Under the pieces are notes generated by a model. That model was not told where the DNA came from and did not search any database. It was given only the letters and a program-made list of their open reading frames with translations. Below are positions 1 to 7,895 of a stretch of 64,000 bases of DNA, one piece after another. Numbering within the stretch: the stretch's first letter is position 1; each line of letters begins with the position of its first letter. Where the stretch lies: NCBI RefSeq assembly GCF_019263585.2, contig NZ_JADQDF010000001.1, positions 4,216,001 to 4,280,000 on the forward strand. Reading direction: 5' to 3'. Origin of the DNA: Pseudonocardia oceani (GTDB lineage: Bacteria > Actinomycetota > Actinomycetes > Mycobacteriales > Pseudonocardiaceae). Both the position numbers and the translations under genes were made by a program.

Positions 1-158
1 CTCGCACACCTTCCGGGCTGGCGCAAACGTCCCGCCCTGTGTGCGAGCCCGGAGCATGTGCGCGCGACTTGCCCGAGCGCGAGCCGACGTCGATGCGCCC
101 GCCATCAGCCGCTCGCACACCTCCCGTGGCCCGCACACAAGTCCGGCCTTGTGTGCGG
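1..158. repeat. Two inverted repeats built on CTCGCACAC / CGCACACAA
   Basis: Bases 1-9 (CTCGCACAC) pair with 39-47 (GTGTGCGAG). Bases 131-140 (CCGCACACAA) pair perfectly with 149-158 (TTGTGTGCGG) around an 8-base loop. Another CTCGCACACC begins at 112. The same word recurs in the double hairpin at 31511-31580. The stretch 1-238 carries no convincing gene. It lies downstream of the minus-strand LuxR-type gene and may serve as its terminator. Confidence 0.5.
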
Positions 159-238
159 ACCCCGCACCCTGTGTGCCAGCCCTCGGCCGAGCAGGCCCCC
201 GGCACGAGCCGGCGAGCCGGCTGGCGGACGAGGTGAGC

Positions 239-1075
239 TCAGCCCCGCGACCGCGCCAGCAGTGCCAGCTCCATCCGGCTCTGGCAGCCGGTGGCGCTGA
301 GGATGCGGCTCACGTACTTCTTCACGCTGTCCTCCGCCAACGACAGGGTCTCGGCGATCTGGGCGTTGGACAGGCCGTCGGCGACGAGCTGCACCACCTG
401 CCGCTGCCGCTCCGAGAGGCCGGCGAGGGCGGCCTTCGGGCGGGAGACGGGCAGGCCGCGGGCGATGGCGGAGAGCTGGCGCGACAGTGCGCGCAGGGTG
501 GCCAGGTCCTGGGGGGAGAGGCGGTCGGGGGCGGTGTCGAACATGCCGACCAGCGCGGTATGGCCGCCGGGCAGCTCGAGGCGCATCGCAGCGGCCGACT
601 CCATGCCCCAGGTGGCCTGCAGGAAGTGGCGGACGTAGGCGTTGGCCGAGGCCGGCAGCGCGCCGAGCGCACGCAGCTCGGAGAGGGACGAGACGCCGCT
701 GGAGACGAGCTGGCGCATCGCGGCGGGCGTGCCGAACACGTCGTAGCGCGACCACCGCTCCTGGTACTCCGGCAGCATCCGCGCGGTGTGACCCTCGGTG
801 ACGGGCGCGAGGTCGCCGAAGATGTTGTGGAAGGTGGCGCCGACGAAGAACGACACGTGCTTGAGCCCGAAGCGCTGGTGCAGGGCCTCGACGAGCTGCT
901 CCCGGAAGTCGGGCAGCGACGGGGACCCGTCGCAGTCCTCCAGCACGTCGAAGGCGCGCTCGTAGTCGGCTCTGCGCAGGGCCGTGCGTGGTGAGGAACG
1001 AGCCCGGCGGGAGGGCGTGGCAGTCGTCGTCGACGCCGGACTGTCCACCAACGTGGACTGGGTCACACGAGCCAA
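239..1075 (-). CDS. LuxR-family transcriptional regulator, divergent from the carboxylation operon
   Basis: About 278 residues. The C-terminal 65 residues form a LuxR/GerE helix-turn-helix (LSERQRQVVQLVADGLSNAQ, then DSVKKYVSRIL). The roughly 190-residue N-terminal part looks like a single ligand-sensing alpha/beta domain; no phospho-acceptor receiver motif is evident. The gene is transcribed away from the operon that starts at 1192, with only about 115 bp between, so it is the natural candidate to control that operon. The start is uncertain: TTG at 1075, with AGGTAGG a few bases upstream, or GTG at 1066. The ligand is unknown; the substrate of the neighbouring pathway is an inference. Confidence 0.8.
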   Translation of the reverse strand: MARVTQSTLVDSPASTTTATPSRRARSSPRTALRRADYERAFDVLEDCDGSPSLPDFREQLVEALHQRFGLKHVSFFVGATFHNIFGDLAPVTEGHTARMLPEYQERWSRYDVFGTPAAMRQLVSSGVSSLSELRALGALPASANAYVRHFLQATWGMESAAAMRLELPGGHTALVGMFDTAPDRLSPQDLATLRALSRQLSAIARGLPVSRPKAALAGLSERQRQVVQLVADGLSNAQIAETLSLAEDSVKKYVSRILSATGCQSRMELALLARSRG

Positions 1076-1191
1076 CGTACCTACCTTTCAGCCTCGTGAA
1101 CAGCCGCAGAACGGGGCCCGCGGGCTCCCGGACGTGGCATTGGATCCGACGCCGGTGGCCGAACCGCCGACCCGATCACGGAGAGGTGACG
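1076..1191. promoter_or_regulatory. Divergent promoter region between the LuxR-type gene and the operon
   Basis: A 116-bp intergenic region that must hold both divergent promoters. GGAGAGG lies about 6 bases upstream of the ATG at 1192 and is a good ribosome binding site. No textbook -35/-10 pair or clear palindromic operator could be picked out by eye. Confidence 0.4.
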
Positions 1192-1914
1192 ATGTCCGAT
1201 CCCGCCCCCGAGGCCGCCCTGACACCCCCGAAGTGGGGCACGAAGGAGATGCTGCCGCTGCCCGGCCGCTACAACTCCGCCGTGCGGGAACTGGCCGCGC
1301 AGCGCTTCGCCGCGACCAGTGCTGCCTGGAAGGACGTGGTGTTCGACCGGCAGTACGACCTGTTCTCCCTCGCCGACGCGCAGGCCGTCGAGCAGGAGGC
1401 GCTCGACTCCGGCTACCGCTTCGACTTCTCCGCGACGGTGTCGCTGGAGTCCGAGCCCGAGAAGTACAAGCGGCCCGAGAAGGCGGCGTCCGCGTTCGCC
1501 GACGGCGCCGTCACCGACGGCCGCCGCCAGGTCGGGGTGGGCGACAACGTCATCCGCAAGACCTCCTCGGTGACCGGGCCGGTCGCGCTGATCTCCAAGA
1601 TCGAGCAGGTCATGGGGTTCCTCGCCGACGGCGTCCCGGACGGCACGATCGCCGTCATCGACGACTCCGGCGGCACGCTGACGGCCCCGATCATCGAGGG
1701 CTTCGCGGGCGTCATCTGCCTGGGCGGCTCGGTCCGCTCGCACCTGGGGATCCTCGCCCGCGAGTACGACGTGCCGACGCTCATGAACTGCACGATCGAC
1801 ACCCTCGTCGACGGCGACGTCGTCGAGATCGAGGTGACGGCGGCGCCGCCGGCGGCCGACGCGTACGAGACCGGGGACACCGGGCACGCCCGGATCTGGA
1901 AGATCGAGGGCTGA
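1192..1914 (+). CDS. Stand-alone PEP-utiliser mobile (phosphohistidine) domain protein
   Basis: 240 residues. Residues about 118-225 match the swivelling phosphohistidine domain of PEP synthase / pyruvate phosphate dikinase. The signature GGSVRSHLGILAREYDVP has the catalytic histidine at residue 184. The N-terminal 110 residues (AVRELAAQRFAATSAAWKDV region) match nothing I know. Such a domain carries a phosphoryl group between an ATP-grasp domain and a substrate site; here both would have to be supplied by other proteins, presumably the truncated dikinase at 5581 and the unknown protein at 1918. It is the first gene of the operon; ATG at 1192 is chosen for the GGAGAGG upstream. Domain identity is firm, role is inferred. 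Confidence 0.85.
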   Translation: MSDPAPEAALTPPKWGTKEMLPLPGRYNSAVRELAAQRFAATSAAWKDVVFDRQYDLFSLADAQAVEQEALDSGYRFDFSATVSLESEPEKYKRPEKAASAFADGAVTDGRRQVGVGDNVIRKTSSVTGPVALISKIEQVMGFLADGVPDGTIAVIDDSGGTLTAPIIEGFAGVICLGGSVRSHLGILAREYDVPTLMNCTIDTLVDGDVVEIEVTAAPPAADAYETGDTGHARIWKIEG

Positions 1915-1917
1915 GCG

Positions 1918-3465
1918 ATGGCGGACCTGAGCTACAAGAGCCTGCTGGAGACGAACAACTACCTCCGGCAGCTGAGCGACACGACCTACTGGCTGTGCAT
2001 CACGCGGACGGTGCAGGAGTCGAAGTTGTTCCCGATGAACCCCTACATGCTGCTCAGCTACCTCAACACGTTCTACCGGCTGCCCACGCAGCTCCGGGAG
2101 ATCGACGCCGCGACGCCGGCCGAGGAGCTCGGCGACCGGGCGCGCGAGGTGAGCCTCAAGGTCGACACCGTCAACGCCGCCTGGGGCATGCCGGCCTTCT
2201 ACCTCATCGGCCGCGAGATGCTCATGAACTGGGGCCTGCTGGGCCCGGCCGACGCCGTCGAGGACGTCGTCGACGTGCTCGACTTCTCGCGCCGCTTCAA
2301 CCTGGCCTACCACCGCAACGACGGCCACATGACGAACAAGGAGTTCGGCGACCGCAGCCAGTTCCTGCCCGAGCGCACGCTGCAGGTCTTCGAGTCCGAT
2401 CTGCACGGCGTGGTCCCCGGCGACCGGCTGCACACCGCGGCCACCAAGCTCGTCGCGCAGCTGTCGCAGTACGCGTTCCTCGCGCACTGCGAGTGCCGGA
2501 TCGGGCTGCACAACAGCGGCCCGTACAACTTCGGAGACAACCGCCAGCTCATCGTCCGCGACTTCTTCGAGCTCACCGAGGGTGACTACCCCTGGCTCGA
2601 CGGCATCGCCACGCAACTGCCGTTCGGCAACCTCACGATCCCCATCGTCTTCAAGGACACCAACTTCAACCTCATGGACGACTGGGCGTCGTTCGAGGCG
2701 GAGCCGTCCTACGACGCGTCCAACATCGCGGCGGTCGGCATGTACACCTCCGACGCCCTCACCGACGGCTACCAGCCCGTCGGCATGGAGAACGCGGAGA
2801 AGCTCGCGGAGACGATGGAGTCCTACCGCGAGATCCTCAACGCGGCCACGGCCGACCTGTGGAAGCGGATCGCGGGCTGGTCGCGCGAGCAGATGATCGA
2901 CGCCGGCGCGCTGGTCTACTCGTCGGTGGCCAAGGACTTCGCGCACCTCGCGGGGACCTACCGCCAGGACGACTGGTTCCAGCTCGACGACCGCGTGCAG
3001 CGCTTCAAGCCGCTCATGAACGACGAGTACGGCCGCGACAACCTCGGCGAGATGGTCGGCCTGCTGGGCTTCCCGCACCAGAAGACCAGCGAGTACACGA
3101 TGGCGCGCTACTCCGGGCTCAACCAGAACATGCTCACCGGCGTGCCGTACTCGGTGCTCACCGACGACGACTTCGCGCCGACGGCCGGCTCGACCCTGTC
3201 CGGCTCGTCGAGCCTCGACCCCAAGACCGGGCTGTGGACGACGAGCGCGGGGCGCCTGGAGCTCGACGAGTACAACCGCCGGGCCCGCGGCTTCACCCCG
3301 TCCGCGCAGGCGCCGGAGTTCCGCTACCTCGACGAGGAGTGGGTCAAGCGGCACTACACCTCCGACCGCGCGAACGCGCTCTACGAGCTGGCGCAGCGCG
3401 ACAGCCGGACGCTGCAGGGCAAGGGGGCCGGGCTGCGCCGGGCCGACCTGCAGGGGAACGGCTGA
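1918..3465 (+). CDS. 515-residue protein of unrecognised family, operon partner of the phosphohistidine protein
   Basis: 515 residues, starting 3 bases after the preceding stop. No signal peptide or membrane segment is visible. It is rich in aromatic and charged residues, with conspicuous stretches such as RFNLAYHRNDGHMTNKEFGD (about 124-143), AHCECRIGLHNSGPYNFGDN (about 186-205) and PFGNLTIPIVFKDTNFNLMD (about 239-258), which could hold metal or phosphate ligands. It does not show the TTNDLTQ or CGE motifs of the dikinase PEP-binding barrel. By position it is the best candidate for the substrate-binding half of a split phosphotransferase. Function unknown. Confidence 0.8.
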   Translation: MADLSYKSLLETNNYLRQLSDTTYWLCITRTVQESKLFPMNPYMLLSYLNTFYRLPTQLREIDAATPAEELGDRAREVSLKVDTVNAAWGMPAFYLIGREMLMNWGLLGPADAVEDVVDVLDFSRRFNLAYHRNDGHMTNKEFGDRSQFLPERTLQVFESDLHGVVPGDRLHTAATKLVAQLSQYAFLAHCECRIGLHNSGPYNFGDNRQLIVRDFFELTEGDYPWLDGIATQLPFGNLTIPIVFKDTNFNLMDDWASFEAEPSYDASNIAAVGMYTSDALTDGYQPVGMENAEKLAETMESYREILNAATADLWKRIAGWSREQMIDAGALVYSSVAKDFAHLAGTYRQDDWFQLDDRVQRFKPLMNDEYGRDNLGEMVGLLGFPHQKTSEYTMARYSGLNQNMLTGVPYSVLTDDDFAPTAGSTLSGSSSLDPKTGLWTTSAGRLELDEYNRRARGFTPSAQAPEFRYLDEEWVKRHYTSDRANALYELAQRDSRTLQGKGAGLRRADLQGNG

Positions 3466-3467
3466 CC

Positions 3468-4970
3468 GTGCAGATCGGTGACCTGATCCGGCGCGCGGGG
3501 CGGCAGTTCGGTGCCGCCCCCGCGCTGGTCCACCCGGATGACGACGGCGGGGCCCGGACGGTGAGCTTCGCCGAGTTCGACGCGCTCACCGACCGGCTCG
3601 GCCACGCTCTGCTGGCCCGGGGGCTGGAGCCGGGGGACCGGGTGGCGGTGCTGCTGCCCAACGGGATCGACGGCGTCGTCGTCTACTACGCGCTGGCCAA
3701 GGCGGGGCTCGTGCGGGTGCCGCTCAACACCCGCGAGACGCCGCACGAGCACGCGTTCAAGATCGAGGACTCGCAGGCCAGGGCGCTGGTGCACGCCGGC
3801 GACCCGCCCGCCGCCGTCGAGGTCATGATCACCGCTGACGACCTGCCGGGCCTCATCGCCGGCGCGCCCGACGGGCCGTGCGACGTGCGGCGCGAGCCGG
3901 ACGCCCCGCTGCGCCTGGCCTACACCGGTGGCACCACGGGCCGGCCGAAGGCGGTCGTGCTCACGACGCGCAGCGAGCTGGCCGAGGTGGCGAACTTCCT
4001 CGTCGACCTGCTGCCGAACCTCACGCCGTCGTCGGTGATGCTGCACGCCGCTCCGATCACGCACGGCAGCGGCGCGTTCTTCCTGCCGCACCTGGTGAAG
4101 GGGGCGCCGAACGTCCTCGTCACGAAGTTCTCGCCCGCCGCGTTCCTGGAGGCGGCGCAGCGCCACCGCGCCACGTCGACGTTCATGGTGCCGACGATGA
4201 TCGCGATGCTGCTCGAGGACCCGGCCACCGCGGCGCTCGCGTCGTCGGGCGGGCTCGCGCTGGAGCGCCTCTGCTACGGCGGCGCGCCCATCGCGACGAC
4301 GGTCCTGCAGCGCGGCATCGACGTCCTGGGCCCGGTGTTCGCCCAGCTCTACGGACAGGCCGAGGCGCCGCTGGCGATCACCTGCCTGCAGCCGTGGGAG
4401 CACACCCCCGAGCGCCTGACCTCGGCGGGCAAGCCGTACACGTTCGTCGAGGTGGACGTGCGCGACGCCGCGGGCCGCTCGCTGGGCCCGGACGAGGTCG
4501 GCGAGATCCTCACCCGCGGCCCGCACACCATGCACCACTACTGGCGGCGGCCTGAGGCGACGGCCGAGACGATCGAGCCCGACGGCTGGCTGCACACCGG
4601 CGACATCGGCCGTTGGGACGCCGAGGGCTACCTGCACCTGCTCGACCGGCGCCACGACGTGATAATCAGCGGCGGCTTCAACGTCTACCCCCGCGAGGTC
4701 GAGGACGCGCTGCTCAGCCACCCGGCGGTGGCCCAGGCCGCCGTCGTCGGCATCCCCGACGAGACGTGGGGCGAGCGGGTGGCCGCCGCCGTCGTCCTGC
4801 GGGCGGACGCGAAGCCCGCCGAGATCGTCGCCCACTGCGCGGAGCGCCTGGCCGGCTTCAAGCGGCCCCGGGCCGTCGAGATCTGGCCCGACCTGCCCAC
4901 GAGTCCGGTCGGCAAGTCGCTGCGCCGCGAGGTGCGCGACCGGATGACCGCCGCCGCGACCACCCCCTGA
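3468..4970 (+). CDS. Acyl-CoA synthetase (AMP-forming, class I adenylate-forming)
   Basis: 500 residues with all landmarks of the ANL superfamily: the P-loop-like YTGGTTGRPKAVVL, the GQAEAPLA region, DGWLHTGDIGRWDAEGYLHL with the adenylate-binding aspartate, the hinge DRRHDVIISGGFNVYPREVE, and a C-terminal PVGKSLRRE bearing the catalytic lysine. It should activate a carboxylate to its CoA thioester via an acyl-AMP. GTG at 3468 lies 2 bases after the previous stop at 3463-3465. In this operon the likely substrate is the product of the biotin-dependent carboxylation, delivered onward to the thiolase at 11245. Substrate specificity cannot be read from sequence. Confidence 0.92.
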   Translation: MQIGDLIRRAGRQFGAAPALVHPDDDGGARTVSFAEFDALTDRLGHALLARGLEPGDRVAVLLPNGIDGVVVYYALAKAGLVRVPLNTRETPHEHAFKIEDSQARALVHAGDPPAAVEVMITADDLPGLIAGAPDGPCDVRREPDAPLRLAYTGGTTGRPKAVVLTTRSELAEVANFLVDLLPNLTPSSVMLHAAPITHGSGAFFLPHLVKGAPNVLVTKFSPAAFLEAAQRHRATSTFMVPTMIAMLLEDPATAALASSGGLALERLCYGGAPIATTVLQRGIDVLGPVFAQLYGQAEAPLAITCLQPWEHTPERLTSAGKPYTFVEVDVRDAAGRSLGPDEVGEILTRGPHTMHHYWRRPEATAETIEPDGWLHTGDIGRWDAEGYLHLLDRRHDVIISGGFNVYPREVEDALLSHPAVAQAAVVGIPDETWGERVAAAVVLRADAKPAEIVAHCAERLAGFKRPRAVEIWPDLPTSPVGKSLRREVRDRMTAAATTP

Positions 4971-4981
4971 GAGGACCTCCG

Positions 4982-5584
4982 ATGCTCGACCCCCACCTGC
5001 TCACCCTGCACACCCTCACGATGAAGCAGCTCGCCACGGCCGAGGAGCTGGCCGGCGTCTCCGGGCAGCCCGCCACCGAGGTCGAGGCGGAGCTGGAGAA
5101 GGCGGTCGCGGACGGCGCGGTGATGGCGGCCCGCGGCAAGTTCATGATCACCCCGGCCGGGCGGGAGCAGCTCGACGCGGCCTACCCGGTGGTGTTCGGG
5201 GCCCTGCGGTCCGACCCGGCCGTGGCCGCGGCGATGGACGCGTTCGAGAGCGGCGTCAACAAGCAGGTCCTCAAGGTCACGACCGACTGGCAGACCGTCG
5301 AGGTGGGCGGGGAGCGCGTCGCCAACGACCACTCCGACGCCGACCACGACGCGAAGGTCCTCGACCGCCTCGGGCGGATCCTCGACAAGCTGCCCGCCGT
5401 GCTCGGCCCCGTCGAGGACCCGCTGGTCGACCGGTTCGTCGACCGACTCGGCGCCGCACTCACCCGAGCGGAGAGCGGCGAGACCGACTACGTCAGCGGG
5501 GTGCGGGTCGACTCGTTCCACACCGTCTGGTTCCAGATGCACGAGCACCTGCTGCGCCTCACCGGGCGGGAGCGGGAGGAATGA
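4982..5584 (+). CDS. Small helix-turn-helix-like protein linked to the truncated dikinase
   Basis: 200 residues. The first 65 (TMKQLATAEELAGVSGQPAT, then a beta-wing-like VMAARGKFMITPAGREQL) look like a winged helix. The remainder (VNKQVLKVTTDWQ, then two long helices and VDSFHTVWFQMHEHLL) is an all-alpha region I do not recognise. It has GAGAGGA before ATG 4982 and overlaps the next gene by ATGA (5581-5584), so the two are translationally coupled. M. tuberculosis carries a truncated PpdK (Rv1127c) beside a roughly 200-residue unknown protein, as I recall without checking; this could be the same pair. It may be a structural or regulatory subunit rather than a DNA-binding protein. Confidence 0.7.
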   Translation: MLDPHLLTLHTLTMKQLATAEELAGVSGQPATEVEAELEKAVADGAVMAARGKFMITPAGREQLDAAYPVVFGALRSDPAVAAAMDAFESGVNKQVLKVTTDWQTVEVGGERVANDHSDADHDAKVLDRLGRILDKLPAVLGPVEDPLVDRFVDRLGAALTRAESGETDYVSGVRVDSFHTVWFQMHEHLLRLTGREREE

Positions 5585-7341
5585 GCACCGCGACCGGGTT
5601 CCGCTGGATCGTCGTCCCCGACGACACGGCGGTCGAGCCGAGCCGGGACCTGGTCGGCGGCAAGGCGTGGAGCCTGTGGCGGATGCGCTCGCTCGGGCTG
5701 CGGGTGCCGCCGGCGTTCGTCGTCACGACCGAGGCGTGCGCCGCGCACCTCGCCTCCGGGGGGCTGCCCGACGGGCTCGCCGAGGAGCTGGAGGCGGGCG
5801 TCCGGCTGCTGGAGCGCTCGCTGGGCCGCACGTTCGGCGGGACCGAGCGGCCACTGCTCGTGTCGGTCCGCTCCGGGGCGGCGGTCAGCATGCCCGGGAT
5901 GATGGACACGATCCTCGACCTGGGCTGCACCGACGCCGTCGAGACTGCGCTCGCCGAGGAGAGCGGCGACCCGGCGTTCGCCGCCGAGGTGCACCGCCGG
6001 TTCACCGGCTTCTACGGGCGGCTCGTGCTCGGCTGCCTCGAGGAGCTCGACGACCTGCCCGACACCGCGGCCGTACGGGCGGCCATCGCCGAGGACGGCG
6101 CGGGCGCGGTGCCCGCCGACCCGTGGGAGCAGCTGCGCGCGGCCGTCGCGGCGGTGTTCGCGTCGAGCCGCTCGCGCCGCGCCGTCGCCTACCGGCAGCA
6201 CCACGGCATCCCCGACCTGGGCACCGCCGTCACCGTGCAGGCCATGGTGTTCGGCAACCTCGACGACGACTCCGGCACCGGGGTGCTGTTCACCCGCAGC
6301 CCCGTCGACGGCGTGCGCGAACCCTACGGCGAGTACCTGCCGCGGGCGCAGGGCGAGGACGTGGTGTCGGGCCGGGTCACCCCGGAGCCGCTGGCGCACC
6401 TCGCCGCGTCGCATCCCGACGTGCACGCCGAGCTGCTCGCCGCCGCGGAGTGCCTCGACACCGAGGGCCGCGACGCCCAGGACATCGAGTTCACGGTGCA
6501 GGGCGGCGAGCTGTACCTGCTGCAGTCGCGCCCGGCCAAGCGCACCGCCCGGGCCGCCGTCCGGATCGCGGTGGCGCTGGTCGACGAGGGCGCGACCACA
6601 CCCGCCGAGGCCGTCGGGCGGGTCACCGCCGAGCAGGTCCGCACGCTGCTGCGGCCCTCGATCGACCCCGCGGCCGCCGACGGGGCCGAGCTGCTCGCCT
6701 CCGGCGCCGCGGCCAGCCCGGGCGTCGCCACGGGGGTCGCCGTCGCCACCCCGGAGGAGGCGCGGCCGGGCACCGTCCTCGTCCGCCGGGCGACCAGCCC
6801 CGACGACGTCCAGGGCATGATCGCCGCGGACGCCGTCGTCACCGAGCAGGGCGGGGCCACCTCGCACGCCGCCGTCGTCAGCCGGGCGCTCGACACCCCG
6901 TGCGTCGTCGGGTGCGGAGCGGGCACGGTCGACGTGCTCGTCGGGCGGACCGTCACCGTCGACGCCACCTCGGGCCGGGTCTACGCCGGCGAGGTGGCGA
7001 CCACCGCCGTCGACGAGACCGGCGACGACGACCTGCGCCGCCTGTGCGAGTGGGCCGAGGCCGCCGCCCCGGTGCGAGTCGTCGCGCCCGGCGCCGACGT
7101 TCCCGCGCCGGTGTTCGACGCCGACGCCGCCGCGCCCGAGGAGCTGGGGGAGCGGCTGCCCGATCTCCCTCCCGGCACCCGCACCGTCCGCGGGGCCCTG
7201 TTCACCACCGCCGACGGCGTGCGCCACGCCCTGGACGGCGGCGTCGAGGTGATCGTCGCCGCGCACCGGCTCCCGGTGCTGCTGGCGGCCGCCGCCCACG
7301 CCGCCGCGCAGTCCGGCGCCGACGAGAGGAGACCGGCATGA
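5581..7341 (+). CDS. ppdK: Truncated pyruvate phosphate dikinase (ATP-grasp plus phosphohistidine domain, no PEP barrel)
   Basis: 586 residues, against roughly 870-900 for complete dikinases. The N-terminal ATP-grasp is intact: VGGKAWSLWRM, SVRSGAAVSMPGMMDTILDL (about 95-114), QAMVFGN, SGTGVLFTRSPVDG, YGEYLPRAQGEDVVSG and DIEFTVQGGELYLLQSRPAK. A central phosphohistidine domain follows (TEQGGATSHAAVVSRALDTP) with the catalytic histidine at residue 429. The C-terminal TIM barrel that binds pyruvate/PEP is absent; only about 90 weakly conserved residues follow. It should autophosphorylate from ATP and pass the phosphate elsewhere. It overlaps both neighbours by 4 bases. Whether it still makes PEP is doubtful without the barrel. 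Confidence 0.88.
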   Translation: MSTATGFRWIVVPDDTAVEPSRDLVGGKAWSLWRMRSLGLRVPPAFVVTTEACAAHLASGGLPDGLAEELEAGVRLLERSLGRTFGGTERPLLVSVRSGAAVSMPGMMDTILDLGCTDAVETALAEESGDPAFAAEVHRRFTGFYGRLVLGCLEELDDLPDTAAVRAAIAEDGAGAVPADPWEQLRAAVAAVFASSRSRRAVAYRQHHGIPDLGTAVTVQAMVFGNLDDDSGTGVLFTRSPVDGVREPYGEYLPRAQGEDVVSGRVTPEPLAHLAASHPDVHAELLAAAECLDTEGRDAQDIEFTVQGGELYLLQSRPAKRTARAAVRIAVALVDEGATTPAEAVGRVTAEQVRTLLRPSIDPAAADGAELLASGAAASPGVATGVAVATPEEARPGTVLVRRATSPDDVQGMIAADAVVTEQGGATSHAAVVSRALDTPCVVGCGAGTVDVLVGRTVTVDATSGRVYAGEVATTAVDETGDDDLRRLCEWAEAAAPVRVVAPGADVPAPVFDADAAAPEELGERLPDLPPGTRTVRGALFTTADGVRHALDGGVEVIVAAHRLPVLLAAAAHAAAQSGADERRPA

Positions 7342-7895
7342 GCGGGACCGACGTGCCCGACAGCGTCACCCACCGCGGGGTGCGGGAGGTGCTGCGGACC
7401 TTCGCGGCGTCCGACTGGACCGCCATGACCCTGGAGATCGGGGGCATAACGATCACGGTGGGAAAGAACGGGCCGCCCACGGCCGTCGCCGCTCCGGGGC
7501 CCGCCGCACCCGCCCCCGTATTGCAGGAAAGCCACGTTCCTGCCACCGGAGTGCGGGAAAGTGGCTTTCCTGCAACTCCGGAGGGCCCCGCCGCAGCCCC
7601 CTCGCCCCCCGTCCCCGCCCCGCCGGTCCCACCCGTCGACACCACCGGTCTCGTCGAGGTCCGCTCACCCGCCGTCGGGGCGTTCTGGGTCGCTCCGAGC
7701 CCGGGGGAGCCGCCGTTCGTCGAGGTCGGCAGCAACGTCGGCGAGAACGAGCAGCTCGCCATCGTCGAGGTCATGAAGCTGATGAACCCGGTGGTCACGC
7801 CGCGGGCCGGGGTGGTCGTGCAGGTCCTCGCCGCGAACGCCGAGATGGTGGAGTACGACCAGGTGCTCTTCCTGATCCGGCCGAGCGATGCCTGA
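7338..7895 (+). CDS. Biotin carboxyl carrier protein
   Basis: 185 residues. Residues 1-45 resemble the N-terminal dimerising segment of AccB-type carriers. Residues 46-103 are a Pro/Ala-rich flexible linker. Residues 104-185 are the biotinyl domain with EVMKLMNP, the biotinylated lysine being K147. It ferries the carboxyl group from the biotin carboxylase (next gene, 8-base overlap) to the carboxyltransferase at 9327. Part of the linker (residues about 62-80) is encoded by a palindromic repeat found elsewhere between genes in this window, suggesting in-frame insertion of the element. Confidence 0.93.
   Translation: MSGTDVPDSVTHRGVREVLRTFAASDWTAMTLEIGGITITVGKNGPPTAVAAPGPAAPAPVLQESHVPATGVRESGFPATPEGPAAAPSPPVPAPPVPPVDTTGLVEVRSPAVGAFWVAPSPGEPPFVEVGSNVGENEQLAIVEVMKLMNPVVTPRAGVVVQVLAANAEMVEYDQVLFLIRPSDA
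7521..7575. repeat. Palindromic element, copy 1, inside the biotin carrier linker
   Basis: Left arm 7521-7543 begins TTGCAGGAAAGCCACGTTCC. Right arm 7553-7575 is its reverse complement with 21 of 23 positions matching. The arms match the intergenic copies at 42591-42644 and 43982-44034. Here it is read through in frame as QESHVPATGVRESGFPA within the linker of the carrier protein. Confidence 0.85.

Noticed and set aside
1081..3354. A 757-codon open frame on the minus strand opposite the phosphohistidine and 515-residue genes
   Set aside because: It is an antisense shadow: its sequence is low-complexity, rich in Arg, Val and Gly, has no motifs, and the plus strand has clear domain matches.
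5667..7895. A frame continuous with the biotin carrier that would extend it upstream by hundreds of residues
   Set aside because: The upstream part overlaps the truncated dikinase gene and is an Arg/Ala-rich shadow. The ATG at 7338 overlapping the dikinase stop is the natural start.
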